The notes: generated by a model from the sequence alone, not told the origin. A DNA stretch of 64,000 bases from Pseudomonas entomophila (GCF_023277925.1 NZ_CP063832.1:3240001-3304000); one strand, 5' to 3'; counted from the stretch's first letter, positions 35,017 through 44,199 are shown. Numbers and translations are program-made.

Positions 35017-35407
35017 GGTGGTGTTCCTTCCCTATCAAATTCAGTGGTTGTGCAGCGTGCTTGGTCGGTGGTCGGGCCAGCCCGGGACAATCCAGAGGCC
35101 GCGTCGATCGCGTATGTAGATGCGCAAATCGGCGTTTGGTTCGACACCCCGCAAGCGTGCTGCCAGCAATGCGCCACACAAGGGGCGCAAGACCGCGCAA
35201 AGCTACCACAGGAATCGATAAATATCCGCTGTCGACATTGATTTTGTGCAGGTTTTTCGGGGGTTGTCGGAAAAAACGCAAAAAAATGAACAAAAAACGA
35301 ACAACCGGTATTTCCGCCAACATCTGGCCACTGCATCACCCCTGCCCTGAGGTAAACTGAGCGACTTTTGCAGCGCGGCTTTCCCCGCCCACACCACCGA
35401 GATTTCC
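35017..35407. promoter_or_regulatory. divergent promoter region of hupN and ndpA
   Basis: The 391 bases hold no supported gene. The stretch 35215-35310 is AT-rich for this genome, with A-runs (GGAAAAAACGCAAAAAAATG), and probably contains promoters of the two nucleoid-protein genes. I could not fix a -35/-10 pair with confidence. Confidence 0.5.
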
Positions 35408-36415
35408 ATGCCAATCCGTCATTGCATCGTTCACCTGATCGACAAGAAGCCCGATGGCAGCCCCGCCGTGCTCCATGCGCGCGACAGCGAACTGGCAGCG
35501 TCCGACGCCATCGAAAACCTCCTGGCCGACCTCAACGACAGCTACAACGCCAAACAAGGCAAAGCCTGGGGCTTTTTCCACGGCGAGTCCGGCGCTTACC
35601 CGTTCAGCGGCTGGCTCAAGCAGTACCTGGATGACGAAAAGGACTTCGCCACCTTCAGCCGCGTTGCCGTCGAGCACCTGCAGAAGCTGATGGAGGAGTC
35701 CAACCTCTCCACGGGTGGTCATGTGTTGTTCGCCCACTACCAGCAAGGGATGACCGAGTACCTGGCCATCGCCCTGCTGCACCACAGTGAAGGCGTGGCG
35801 GTGAACGCCGAGCTCGACGTCACCCCGTCGCGCCATCTCGACCTCGGTCAGTTGCACCTGGCGGCCCGGGTCAACCTGTCCGAGTGGAAGAACAACCAGA
35901 ACTCGAAGCAGTACATCTCGTTCATCAAGGGCAAGAACGGCAAGAAAGTCTCGGATTACTTCCGCGACTTCATCGGCTGCCAGGAAGGTGTCGACGGGCC
36001 GGGCGAGACCCGCACCCTGCTCAAGGCGTTCAGCGACTTCGTCGAAAAAGAAGACCTGCCGGAAGAATCGGCCCGGGAGAAGACCCAGACCCTGGTCGAC
36101 TACGCCACCACCCAGACCAAGCTGGGCGAGCCGGTGACGCTCGAGGAGCTGTCCAGCCTGATCGACGAGGACCGCCCCGAGGCGTTCTACGATCACATCC
36201 GCAACAGCGACTACGGGCTGTCGCCGGAGATCCCGGCGGACAAGCGCACCCTCAACCAGTTCCGCCGTTTCACCGGGCGCGCCGAGGGGCTGTCGATCAG
36301 TTTCGAGGCGCATTTGCTGGGCTCGAAGGTGGAGTATGACGAGGAGGCGGGCACGCTGGTAATCAAGGGCCTGCCAACCCAGCTGATCGACCAGCTGAAA
36401 CGACGCAAGGACTGA
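35408..36415 (+). CDS. ndpA: nucleoid-associated protein NdpA (YejK family)
   Basis: This 335-residue protein belongs to the 37-kDa nucleoid-associated (NdpA/YejK) family, whose members copurify with the nucleoid; the mechanism is not settled. Family segments include [65 protein letters not shown] and [18 protein letters not shown]. Length is normal. It is divergent from hupN. Confidence 0.93.
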   Translation: MPIRHCIVHLIDKKPDGSPAVLHARDSELAASDAIENLLADLNDSYNAKQGKAWGFFHGESGAYPFSGWLKQYLDDEKDFATFSRVAVEHLQKLMEESNLSTGGHVLFAHYQQGMTEYLAIALLHHSEGVAVNAELDVTPSRHLDLGQLHLAARVNLSEWKNNQNSKQYISFIKGKNGKKVSDYFRDFIGCQEGVDGPGETRTLLKAFSDFVEKEDLPEESAREKTQTLVDYATTQTKLGEPVTLEELSSLIDEDRPEAFYDHIRNSDYGLSPEIPADKRTLNQFRRFTGRAEGLSISFEAHLLGSKVEYDEEAGTLVIKGLPTQLIDQLKRRKD

Positions 36416-36421
36416 TTACAC

Positions 36422-36510
36422 CTGCAGGAGCGGCTTTAGCCGCGAACACCGGCAACGCCGGTGGCATCCCACCGCGTCGCCTGCATCGTGGCTAAAGCCA
36501 CTCCTACAGG
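36422..36510. repeat. REP doublet
   Basis: CTGCAGGAGCGGCTTTAGCC is inverted in GGCTAAAGCCACTCCTACAG, the GCTTTAGCC variant also seen at 47841. It overlaps the last bases of the GIY-YIG gene. Confidence 0.88.
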
Positions 36511-36800
36511 ATGGTGCATGCACTGGCGTAGGAGGCAACCAACGCCTCCTTCGCCGATTTGCGCAGCTTCTTCACCAGCCGCTCCTGGCGCAATGCCTCA
36601 CCCTTGTCGGGCCACTGCTCCACATAGACCAGCGCCTGCGCCGGGCTGGTCTTGAAGTACCGCGCCCCCTGCCCCTTCTGATGCTTGATGAAACGCCGCT
36701 GCGGATCGTCACTGATCCCGCAGTACAGCGAACCATTGGCAGCCCGCACCAGGTAAACGTACCAAGGCTTGCACTCGGGGGTGATGGGTGTCTCGCTCAC
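36504..36800 (-). CDS. GIY-YIG domain protein (UPF0213)
   Basis: This 98-residue protein has a compact GIY-YIG nuclease fold: [37 protein letters not shown], with the YVY-YCG pair in place of GIY-YIG, Arg in the helix that follows and Glu in [12 protein letters not shown]. These single-domain proteins act on structured DNA in some bacteria; the role is not settled here. Its 3' end is formed by the REP doublet. Confidence 0.9.
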   Translation of the reverse strand: MSETPITPECKPWYVYLVRAANGSLYCGISDDPQRRFIKHQKGQGARYFKTSPAQALVYVEQWPDKGEALRQERLVKKLRKSAKEALVASYASACTIL

Positions 36801-36843
36801 GGCTCGGTTCGATACAGCTGAAGATGGCCGTCAGCTTACCCGC

Positions 36844-37302
36844 TCAACGCGCCTGCTGGAATGCGCGCAAACCCTTGAACGCCTGCTGACGCACCTTGTT
36901 TTGCAGCATCGGTGTCCAGCCCAGCAGTACGCCAGGCATACCCAATGCCTGGCGCGACCAGCGCCACAGGTCGAAACGGTCGTCATGCTGGCAGATCAAC
37001 CCGTCACGGATCACGAAACGCGCCTGGATGTCGTTGACCACCACACGGCCGGTCTGGCTGAACAGATAGGTGGCGACCCAATGCGCGCCGTCGCTGCGAA
37101 CATTGTCGAAGGTCAGGGTGAAGTCCTTGGCGCGGGAGGTGAGCATGCGCCACATGTCACCTGCATCCTGGCCACGCAAGGTGCCGAAGACCGGATCGCT
37201 GAATACGACATCGTCGCTGTAGCAGGCCACCATGGCCTCGGCGTCCAGGCGCTGGAACGCTTGGTAGAAACGGGTGATCAAGGCGCTGTTGGCATCGCTC
37301 AT
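36844..37302 (-). CDS. NTF2-like (SnoaL-type) small protein
   Basis: This 152-residue protein has the NTF2-like cone fold pattern: SALITRFYQAFQRLDAEAMVACYSDDVVFSDPVFGTLRGQDAGDMWRML, then WVATYLFSQTGRVVVNDIQARFVIRDGLICQHDDRFDLWRW. Such proteins are small-molecule isomerases, hydratases or binding proteins; the ligand is unknown. Start at 37302 is chosen because the frame upstream lacks family similarity. The gene is followed at its 5' side by the CynX-type transporter on the same strand. Confidence 0.87.
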   Translation of the reverse strand: MSDANSALITRFYQAFQRLDAEAMVACYSDDVVFSDPVFGTLRGQDAGDMWRMLTSRAKDFTLTFDNVRSDGAHWVATYLFSQTGRVVVNDIQARFVIRDGLICQHDDRFDLWRWSRQALGMPGVLLGWTPMLQNKVRQQAFKGLRAFQQAR

Positions 37303-37397
37303 GGGCGGGTCCGTGGTAGGGTCGAAAAACGCACCATAATCCCACCCTCGCCACGGCGCCATCTCCATTTGCGCCATGAATGGTGAACAGGCCCGCT

Positions 37398-38672
37398 TCA
37401 GCGTTTTTCGCTGACGACCCCGACATGCAGCGCCCGCCCGGCGCCAAGCCCGAACACGATTGGCCCCGCCCCCAATACCGCGAAGATCCACCCCACCGCG
37501 CCCCAGCCGCCCGTGACATCATGCACCAGCCCCACGGCGAACGGCCCCATCGATGCCAAGGTGTACCCCACCCCTTGGGCCATGCTCGACAGATTGGCAG
37601 CCACGTGGGCATCCTGCGAGCGCAGCACGATCAAGGTCAGCGCCAGGGCAAAGGTACCGCCCTGCCCTAGCCCGAGCACCACCGCCCAGCCCCAAAGCCC
37701 TTCGACGGGCGCATACAAGCAGCCGAACAACCCAGCGAGGGTCACCAGCATCACCACCACGATGGCCAGGCGCTGGTCCTTGCCACGGGTCGCAAGCCAA
37801 GGTGCGCTCAGTGAGCTTGCCAGTTGCACGATCACCGAGCCGGACAGCACCAGCCCGGCTTCGATGGGGCTCAAGCCGCGCCCGATCAGGATCGACGGCA
37901 ACCAGCCGAACACGATATAGGCCAACGACGATTGCAGCCCCATGTACAGGGTCACCTGCCAGGCCAGTGGATCGCGCCACAGGCCGCGCACACGGTAGGC
38001 GACCTTGTGCAGGCCATGCCCCTGGCGGGCCTGGGGCAGCCACAGCAGCATGGCCAGCAACGCCGGTATCATCCAGGCCCCCAGGCCCACGGCCCAGCTA
38101 CCGTCGAAGTGCTGCGCCAGCGGCACCGTCGCCCCTGCGGCCATGGCCGCCCCCAGGCACAAAGCCATGGTGTAGACCCCTGTCAGGGTGCCGGCATGCC
38201 GTGGAAAATCACGCTTGACGATACCCGGCAGCAAGACCCCGATGATACCGATGCTCGCCCCTGCCATCAGGCTGCCGAGAAAGACGCCGGCCACCCCGAG
38301 CGTGCTGCGCACGAGAATGCCCAGTGCCAGGGTGAGGAGGATGCCGAGGATCACCCGCTCGCTACCGAATCGCCGCGCAAGTATTGGCGCCAGCGGTGCG
38401 AACAGCCCCAGGCACAGCACCGGCAACGTCGTCAGCAGGCCGGCCTGGGAGGCATTGAGCCCCAGCCCTTCGGCAACCTGGCCAAGCACCGGCGCCATGC
38501 TCGACAGCGCCGGGCGCAGGTTCAGCGCCACCAACACCAGCCCAAGCAACAGCAGCCAGGGGCGATGTACCGCTGCCGGGTGCTGCTGGACCTGCTCGTC
38601 ATCGGCTTCGGCGTCGATCAACAACTCATCGAGTTCCGCTTCGCGGGGGTGAGTGTTCCGGGTCTGTTGCAT
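37398..38672 (-). CDS. CynX/NimT-family MFS transporter
   Basis: This 424-residue inner-membrane transporter has twelve membrane spans and matches the CynX/NimT branch: LNLRPALSSMAPVLGQVAEGLGLNASQAGLLTTLPVLCLGLFAPLAPILARRFGSERV and GASIGIIGVLLPGIVKRDFP. Members carry cyanate, nitroimidazole or other small anions or drugs; the substrate is not known here. The ATG at 38672 follows AGGAAG. It lies 13 bases after a FadR-type regulator on the same strand, which likely controls it. Confidence 0.9.
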   Translation of the reverse strand: MQQTRNTHPREAELDELLIDAEADDEQVQQHPAAVHRPWLLLLGLVLVALNLRPALSSMAPVLGQVAEGLGLNASQAGLLTTLPVLCLGLFAPLAPILARRFGSERVILGILLTLALGILVRSTLGVAGVFLGSLMAGASIGIIGVLLPGIVKRDFPRHAGTLTGVYTMALCLGAAMAAGATVPLAQHFDGSWAVGLGAWMIPALLAMLLWLPQARQGHGLHKVAYRVRGLWRDPLAWQVTLYMGLQSSLAYIVFGWLPSILIGRGLSPIEAGLVLSGSVIVQLASSLSAPWLATRGKDQRLAIVVVMLVTLAGLFGCLYAPVEGLWGWAVVLGLGQGGTFALALTLIVLRSQDAHVAANLSSMAQGVGYTLASMGPFAVGLVHDVTGGWGAVGWIFAVLGAGPIVFGLGAGRALHVGVVSEKR

Positions 38673-38685
38673 GACCAACTTCCTG

Positions 38686-39333
38686 TCAGGATTCGATGAG
38701 GGTCCGGCTCAGGCGCTTGGCCCGTTGCGGATCACGTTGCTCGATGGCGTCGAGGATGTCCCAGTGCAGGTCAAGCACGGCCTGGCTGCGGGGGACGTCA
38801 CCCATGTTGTGCTGCAGGGTTGCGGCCACCACACCGGAGAAATAGCGGTACAGCTCGCTGAGCGCCGGGTTGTGGGCGGCGTCGACCAGGCGTTGATGGA
38901 ACACCAGGTCGCAGGCGACGTAGGTGTCCAGGTCACCGTGAAAATGGCCTGCACTGTGCTGCAGGGCCTGGCGCAGGTCGCACAGATCCTCTTCACTGCG
39001 ACGCAGGGCGGCCAGGGCGATGGCTTCGGCTTCGAGAATGTGCCGGGTCTCGCGGGCATGCTCCAGGGTGCAGTTGGACATGGCCTGGACAGCCTGCAGC
39101 GGGTCCTGGGCCGTGCGCAGGTAGCTGCCGTCGCCCTGGCGGATCTCTACCAGGCCGCTGAAGGCCAGGACGCGCATGGCTTCGCGAACGGTATTGCGGC
39201 TGATACCGAGGTCGCTGGCCAGTTCGGGTTCGGTGGGCAGGCGCTGGCCTACCGACCAGGCGCCCTTGGCGATGCGATCGCGGAGCTGGTCGACGGCTTG
39301 TTCCACCAGGGAGCGTTTGATCAGGGGGGACAT
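38686..39333 (-). CDS. FadR-subfamily GntR transcriptional regulator
   Basis: This 215-residue regulator has an N-terminal winged helix (MSPLIKRSLVEQAVDQLRDRIAKGAWSVGQRLPTEPELASDLGISRNTVREAMRVLAFSGLVEI) and an all-helical FCD domain (about 90-210) with His and Asp residues that usually bind a metal and small acids. It starts the two-gene unit with the CynX-type transporter and probably represses it until a ligand binds. Confidence 0.92.
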   Translation of the reverse strand: MSPLIKRSLVEQAVDQLRDRIAKGAWSVGQRLPTEPELASDLGISRNTVREAMRVLAFSGLVEIRQGDGSYLRTAQDPLQAVQAMSNCTLEHARETRHILEAEAIALAALRRSEEDLCDLRQALQHSAGHFHGDLDTYVACDLVFHQRLVDAAHNPALSELYRYFSGVVAATLQHNMGDVPRSQAVLDLHWDILDAIEQRDPQRAKRLSRTLIES

Positions 39334-39481
39334 GCATTAAGTCCAATCATCGGATGAATTTATCGCGACGGTGGACGATAACGGGTTTGGGGGAATTGGG
39401 GCAAGGGCTAGCTGGGAAGTCGCGTGGGACAAGGCAAGAAGAACAACCATGGCCGATCAGGCAAGCCACGTTGCCACAAAG

Positions 39482-39505
39482 GTAGGAGCGGGTTCACCCG
39501 CGATG
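39482..39505. repeat. single REP unit
   Basis: GGAGCGGGTTCACCCGCGATG is a lone REP-type palindrome in the gap before the regulator; no inverted partner was seen. The rest of 39334-39561 shows no gene. Confidence 0.7.
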
Positions 39506-39561
39506 CGCCGCGCGGGCGGCGCTGGATTTCACAGGCGCTACAAACTTTGCGCCGAACAACG

Positions 39562-39795
39562 TCAACCGAAAGGCCGCAACCCCTGCCTCATCCCAAACAG
39601 AAACAACAACAAATCATGGTCTGGCTCGACCCGCGCCTGCCCGGGCTTGACCGCCACCCGTGGCAACGGACAAGCGCCACCTACCTCGGCCTTGCTGAAC
39701 ACCATCGGCCTGGGTTGCTCCCAGGCAGCCGCGGCCACCGTGGTGACCCCCAGCGCCCCGATGAAAAACAAAGCTCGAGCGATTTCTAGTTTCAT
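39562..39795 (-). CDS. small exported protein of unknown function
   Basis: This 77-residue protein starts with a signal peptide (MKLEIARALFFIGALGVTTVAAAAWEQ, likely cut near AAA-AW). The mature part is about 54 residues and ends DLLLFLFGMRQGLRPFG. Its ATG overlaps the stop of the kinase-like gene upstream (ATGA at 39792-39795), which argues strongly that it is real. Related small genes occupy this place after inaA in P. aeruginosa (the PA4377 position, from memory). Function unknown; export and the ColR setting suggest an envelope role. Confidence 0.75.
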   Translation of the reverse strand: MKLEIARALFFIGALGVTTVAAAAWEQPRPMVFSKAEVGGACPLPRVAVKPGQARVEPDHDLLLFLFGMRQGLRPFG

Positions 39796-40493
39796 TGCTC
39801 TAACCCTTTGACAGCGCTGCCAAACGCCATCTGGTAAAAATAGAGCAGGCTGCGCCACTCCGCCTCGTTCAACGACGAATGGCGACGTAACTGACGCAAG
39901 TCGTTGTACGCCGCACGCTGGCAACGGATACGCCGCCGGCACTTCTCAAGGTCGAGCAGCGCAACCTCGACACGGGCCTGTTCACCCTCGCCGATCACCT
40001 TCACGAACACATGCTTGCCGTACAAGCAGCCATGTTGCCAATGCCCCAGGTGCATGCGCGCCAAGTTGTCAGCCAGGTCCTTGAGCATGCGCTCATGCAC
40101 CGCTTGCGGGTACCGCTCGCGGGCACCGCCAGCATGCCAGGCGTCGAGCTCGACGAAACCATCCAGCGCCTCGCTGACCAGCAAGGCCCGCCACTGATGA
40201 TCGGCGTCACGCTCGGCGCCGGCGTAGACGATCCGCGGTACGCGTACACCCAGTTGCTCGAAACTGTTCAGTGCGTCGAGCTCTCGCAAGACCGTGGGCC
40301 GACCAAACGGGTGCATCAGGCTGCGGTAGATATGGCCAACCTGACGCTTGGCATAAAGCGTCTGCCCACCTTCCGTGGACAACCGCTGCACACCACTCTC
40401 GCCGCCGCGCCGCTGGTTGGGTTCCTCGACCCATTCCCCTTGCTGCTGCCAGTAATAATCGAACTGCCTGGTCTCTCTCTGGGCCACTGCCAT
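39792..40493 (-). CDS. inaA: InaA-type LPS-kinase-like protein
   Basis: This 233-residue protein is of the Kdo/WaaP kinase-like family: YAKRQVGHIYRSLMHPFGRPTVLREL holds the ATP-site lysine region, and LARMHLGHWQHGCLYGKHVFV with LLDLEKCRRRIRC holds the catalytic H-x-C-L-x(3)-H and metal-binding D. It is likely to phosphorylate lipopolysaccharide core or a related sugar. The ATG at 40493 follows AGGG(T)AGG. It sits between the methyltransferase and the small exported protein, in the same order as in P. aeruginosa behind colRS. Confidence 0.87.
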   Translation of the reverse strand: MAVAQRETRQFDYYWQQQGEWVEEPNQRRGGESGVQRLSTEGGQTLYAKRQVGHIYRSLMHPFGRPTVLRELDALNSFEQLGVRVPRIVYAGAERDADHQWRALLVSEALDGFVELDAWHAGGARERYPQAVHERMLKDLADNLARMHLGHWQHGCLYGKHVFVKVIGEGEQARVEVALLDLEKCRRRIRCQRAAYNDLRQLRRHSSLNEAEWRSLLYFYQMAFGSAVKGLEQ

Positions 40494-40499
40494 CAATAC

Positions 40500-41180
40500 C
40501 TACCCTTTGCGCAATACGTACACTCGCCACATGGCATAGAACGGCAGGAAGTCGAGTCGCTCCTGAATTTTGAATCCGGCTGAAACAAATTCTTCTTCTA
40601 CTGTAGCCGCTGGTAACACAAATCGGTTCTGGTAACTGTCCTGCCCCGTCCGCAGGCTACGCCGTGCTTCCAGCTTTCTACGCCGCCATGCCTTGAAATT
40701 ACCATCCACCCACAGCGACAAGATCACGCTATCGCGGCTAACTCTTTGAAATTCAGAAAGAATAGTCTGCCGATGAACAGGATCGCCGATATGGTGGAAC
40801 AAACGCATGCAGAAGATGCTGTCTACCGAATTGTCCGGCAGATCAATAGCGAAAGCTGAAGTCTGCAAAGGCCGTACCCGTGCCACCACCTCTGGCGGTT
40901 GCGCCGCACAAGCTGTCTCGATCATCGCCGCAGAATTGTCGGCCCCGATGATCACGCGGTTGGGCTTTTCCGCCAGCAAAGGCCAGAAGCGCCCGGCACC
41001 GCAAGGCAGGTCCAGGACCAGCCCAGGCTCCCCGGCAAGGGTCAAGGCACGACGGGCCAGTTGTTCATCACGCTGGTGCGACAAACGACGGGCCAAACCA
41101 TCCTGGTGCTTGCGGAAATATTCCTGGGCATGGTCCCGGTCGTACTTGTCGGAGAATTCTAGTTTGATAGGGCTTCGCAT
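40500..41180 (-). CDS. warA: SAM-dependent methyltransferase (WarA-like)
   Basis: This 226-residue class I methyltransferase shows motif I VLDLPCGAGRFWPLLAE, then GADNSAAMIETACAA and SIFCMRLFHHIGDPVHRQTILSEFQRV. In P. aeruginosa the gene after colRS, warA (PA4379 by memory), is a methyltransferase that affects lipopolysaccharide. The substrate is not known from the sequence. It begins 107 bases after colS; a ColR-box-like site lies in the gap, so it can be transcribed separately. Confidence 0.85.
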   Translation of the reverse strand: MRSPIKLEFSDKYDRDHAQEYFRKHQDGLARRLSHQRDEQLARRALTLAGEPGLVLDLPCGAGRFWPLLAEKPNRVIIGADNSAAMIETACAAQPPEVVARVRPLQTSAFAIDLPDNSVDSIFCMRLFHHIGDPVHRQTILSEFQRVSRDSVILSLWVDGNFKAWRRRKLEARRSLRTGQDSYQNRFVLPAATVEEEFVSAGFKIQERLDFLPFYAMWRVYVLRKG

Positions 41181-41246
41181 GAGGCATCTCCTGACTCCAA
41201 TGCGCCCACCTTAGGTAGGCAAGCGTTGGCGTCAGGTCATGCGGAT

Positions 41247-41262
41247 GTGAAAATTCTGTCAG
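41247..41262 (-). promoter_or_regulatory. ColR-box-like site before warA
   Basis: On the minus strand CTGACAGAATTTTCAC fits the ColR pattern I recall for P. putida (YYNASNNYTTTTTCAC) at all but two constrained positions. It lies about 70 bases before the warA start. ColR is known to control the genes after colS in P. putida. Confidence 0.6.
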
Positions 41263-41287
41263 TGCGACACGTAGATGTTACAAGAGT

Positions 41288-42616
41288 TTAATCAGCGATC
41301 GATGCCTGTTCGCCGCCATCCGTATCCAGATTCGCCGTTTTCCCCTGGCTCAGGTCCACCTGGAAACGGCAGCCATGGGGTAGCGTGGTCGTCAGGGTGA
41401 CCCGCCAGCCCTGGTCATCGCAGATGCGTTGAACCAGCGACAGGCCCAACCCCAGCCCCTCGCCGCGACGCTCGTCACCACGCACGAACGGCCGGAACAT
41501 TGCTTCGCGCTGTTCCTCGGGAATCCCCACACCGCTGTCCTCGACACTGAAGCCTGCGGGCTCGAGGCTCAGTCGAATGTAGCCACTGTCGGTGTAGTGG
41601 GCGGCGTTGCGCAACAGGTTACCCATCACCGATTGCAGGAACGTGGCGTTGTACAACACCTGGCTGGCGCCGGCCCGGCCATCGTAGTGCAGCGCCAGGC
41701 CCTTCTGCTCGATGGTGTCGCGCCAAACGCCGGTCAGGTCATCGGCGACTTCACGCAGGGTCGCACGGGAGGCCACCGCACCTTCATCACGCTGGGCACG
41801 GGCAAGCATGAGGAAGGTCTTGACCAGTTCGCGCATCTCTTCCGTGGCCCGGGCGATTCGCTCGACCTGGCTGCGCGAACGGCTGTCCAGGTTCGGGTTC
41901 TCCATCAACAGTTCACAGGAGGTGGCCAGCACCATCAGCGGTGTGCGCAGTTCATGGCTGACATCACTGGTGAACAGCCGCTCACGGGTCAACGCATCGC
42001 GCAGGCGCCCCAGGGTGTCGTCGAACGCCACCGCCAGTTGACCAACCTCATCGGCGGCGTAGTCCGGCGCCAAGGGTGGCGCCAACCCGAGCAACTGATC
42101 ACGATGGCGGACCTGACGGGCCAGCCGGATTACCGGCGCCATCACCCGGCGGGCCAACAGCCAACCAAGGATCACCGCCAGTGCCAGGCTGAGCACGAAG
42201 CCGACCACCACCACCGCGAACAGTACCCGCTCGCGCTCCTCGAAGTCGCTCTGGTCCTGCAGCAGTACATACCGGCGACCATCGACGATTTCAACCATGG
42301 CGTGGTACGACAACTGGTCGCGGAACACTTCATGGAAGCCCGCATCGAGGTGACGCAAGTCCTTGGGCAGCTCGAAGTCATCGCGCCCGCCGCTGAAGTA
42401 GAACAACTGGTCCGGCCGCGGCCGATGGCTCCAGTCGCTGACGCTGTCCATGCGCAGCAGGCGCTGCAGGTCGCCACCGAGCACCGATGAAATCAACCGT
42501 TCTTCAACCAGGTGGACGGTGGCGACGATACCGAAGGCAAACGCCCCGGCCACCAATGCGCTCATCAAGGCAAAGGCGATGATGATGCGCTGGGCAAGGC
42601 TCTGCTTAAACTCCAT
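41288..42616 (-). CDS. colS: sensor histidine kinase ColS
   Basis: ColS is an inner-membrane kinase with a periplasmic sensor loop between two helices (about 11-33 and 130-152), a HAMP, a HisKA (VSHELRTPLMVL) and an HATPase domain (SGVGIPEEQREAMFRPFVRG, GLGLGLSLV). The 442-residue protein keeps the residues reported for ferric iron and zinc sensing in P. putida ColS: His35, Glu38, Glu96, His105 and the ExxE pair Glu126/Glu129, all in the exact numbered positions by my count. The start at 42616 overlaps the colR end by 11 bases. The neighbourhood (warA, inaA, PAP2) fits. Confidence 0.94.
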   Translation of the reverse strand: MEFKQSLAQRIIIAFALMSALVAGAFAFGIVATVHLVEERLISSVLGGDLQRLLRMDSVSDWSHRPRPDQLFYFSGGRDDFELPKDLRHLDAGFHEVFRDQLSYHAMVEIVDGRRYVLLQDQSDFEERERVLFAVVVVGFVLSLALAVILGWLLARRVMAPVIRLARQVRHRDQLLGLAPPLAPDYAADEVGQLAVAFDDTLGRLRDALTRERLFTSDVSHELRTPLMVLATSCELLMENPNLDSRSRSQVERIARATEEMRELVKTFLMLARAQRDEGAVASRATLREVADDLTGVWRDTIEQKGLALHYDGRAGASQVLYNATFLQSVMGNLLRNAAHYTDSGYIRLSLEPAGFSVEDSGVGIPEEQREAMFRPFVRGDERRGEGLGLGLSLVQRICDDQGWRVTLTTTLPHGCRFQVDLSQGKTANLDTDGGEQASIAD

Positions 42617-43289
42617 CGCGGCCCTCGGCGAGGCGATAGCCGACGCCATGGACGGTATGCAGCAGGGCTTTCTCGAAGGGTTTGTCGATCACCTGGCGCA
42701 GTTGGTGGACGTGGCTGCGCAGGCTGTCGCTGTCCGGGCAGTCATCGCCCCACAGGGCTTCCTCCAGCACTTCGCGGCGCAACACGTGAGGGCTCTTCTG
42801 CATCAGCACGGCCAACAGCTTCAGGCCAACCGGGTTGAGCTTGAGCAGACGGCCCTGGCGCGTGACCTCCAGCGTGTCGAGGTCGTAGCTCAGGTCGGCG
42901 ACCTGCAACGTACGCCGACCGCCACCCTGGGCACGGCGCAACACGGCCTCGATGCGCGCGGCCAGCTCGGACAGGGCGAACGGCTTGAGCAGATAATCGT
43001 CGGCACCGGAGCGGAACCCTTGCAGGCGGTCGTCCAACTGGTCGCGGGCGGTGAGCATGATCACCGGGGTATCACGGCGCGCATCCTCGCGCAGGCGCTT
43101 GCACAGCGTGTAGCCATCGATGCCGGGGAGCATGATGTCGAGCACGATCAGGTCGTAGTGTTCGGTGGCGGCCAGGTGCAGGCCGGAAAGACCGTCCTGG
43201 GCACAGTCGACGGTATAGCCCTTCATACCGAGGTAGTCGGCCAGGTTGGCCAGGATATCGCGGTTGTCTTCAACCAAAAGAATGCGCAT
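42606..43289 (-). CDS. colR: response regulator ColR (OmpR family)
   Basis: ColR is the DNA-binding partner of ColS. The 227-residue protein has a receiver with acidic pocket at Glu7/Asp8 and the phospho-acceptor Asp51 (LIVLDIMLPG), KPF at the lysine site, and an OmpR-type winged helix ending LLHTVHGVGYRLAEG. The ATG at 43289 follows CAGGAG; earlier frame is not family-like. It is divergent from the PAP2 gene, which has a ColR-box-like site upstream. Confidence 0.94.
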   Translation of the reverse strand: MRILLVEDNRDILANLADYLGMKGYTVDCAQDGLSGLHLAATEHYDLIVLDIMLPGIDGYTLCKRLREDARRDTPVIMLTARDQLDDRLQGFRSGADDYLLKPFALSELAARIEAVLRRAQGGGRRTLQVADLSYDLDTLEVTRQGRLLKLNPVGLKLLAVLMQKSPHVLRREVLEEALWGDDCPDSDSLRSHVHQLRQVIDKPFEKALLHTVHGVGYRLAEGRDGV

Positions 43290-43384
43290 CGGGGTCTCCT
43301 GTGCGGCGCTTCGCTCGCGGCGCGGCAGGCGCAGCTTAAGGCCATCGCCCGCGCCGTGCCAGCCCCGAGGAGAAATCGCCGAAC

Positions 43385-43400
43385 TTGACAGATTTTTCAC
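43385..43400 (+). promoter_or_regulatory. ColR-box-like site before the PAP2 gene
   Basis: TTGACAGATTTTTCAC matches the recalled ColR pattern YYNASNNYTTTTTCAC at 15 of 16 positions. It lies 71 bases before the start of the PAP2 phosphatase gene. In P. putida a PAP2 gene next to colR is a known ColR target. Confidence 0.7.
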
Positions 43401-43470
43401 TGATCCTTCACGGACACAGGATAGCGGGCGCCCGACAATGCCCGGTCTTTTTCAGTCCTCTGGAGCTGTC

Positions 43471-44199
43471 ATGCCGGAAACCCTTCGCCCTCGCCCGATC
43501 AACCCATGGCTGTACCTGGGCATCCCTTTGTTTATGGCCGTGGCCCTGATCCTGCTCGAATGGACCTCGCTGGACCTCGACGTCGCCGACCTGTTCTTCG
43601 ACCAGGCCGCCGGTGAATTCATCGGCCGTCACAGTTATCTGCTGGAGACCGTGCTGCACGACCGAGTCAAGCAAGGGGTAATCGCCTTTGGGCTGATCGC
43701 CATGGTCGGGTTCGCCGCGAGTTTCTTCTGCAAGCAGCTGTTCGGCTGGCGCCGTGAACTGGGCTGCCTGGTGCTGGCGCTAGGGCTGTCGACGGCCTTT
43801 GTCACGCCCTTGAAGAAAGTAACCCAGGTGCAGTGCCCCTGGAGCCTGACCCAGTACGGAGGTAAGGAAACCTACAGCAAGCTGCTGGAACCGCGCCCAC
43901 CCACCGACAAACCTGGGCTGTGCTGGCCGGGTGGTCATGCAGCGACCGGTTTCTGCCTGTTCGGCCTGTTCTTCATGCTGCGCGACCGGCGTCCGCGCCT
44001 GGCACGGGCGGCCCTGGCGCTGGCGTTCGTGGCCGGCTCGGTGTTGTCGGTCGGGCGGATGATGCAGGGGGCGCACTTTCTGTCACACAACGTGTGGACG
44101 GCGGTGTTCTGCTGGTTGATCGGGTTGGGGTCGTATTACCTGGTGCTGTATCGCCGGGGGGTGGCGGTGGCGGCAGCGCCACAGAACAGCGTCGCCTGA
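43471..44199 (+). CDS. PAP2-family membrane phosphatase
   Basis: This 242-residue inner-membrane protein of the PAP2 superfamily has the three active-site motifs in order: KKVTQVQCPW near residue 118, CWPGGHAATGF near 152 and SVGRMMQGAHFLSHNVW near 193. Five or six membrane spans carry the active site to the periplasmic face. It may act on lipid A phosphates or undecaprenyl pyrophosphate. The start at 43471 has TGGAG; a longer start at 43438 has none. It is divergent from colR. Confidence 0.9.
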   Translation: MPETLRPRPINPWLYLGIPLFMAVALILLEWTSLDLDVADLFFDQAAGEFIGRHSYLLETVLHDRVKQGVIAFGLIAMVGFAASFFCKQLFGWRRELGCLVLALGLSTAFVTPLKKVTQVQCPWSLTQYGGKETYSKLLEPRPPTDKPGLCWPGGHAATGFCLFGLFFMLRDRRPRLARAALALAFVAGSVLSVGRMMQGAHFLSHNVWTAVFCWLIGLGSYYLVLYRRGVAVAAAPQNSVA

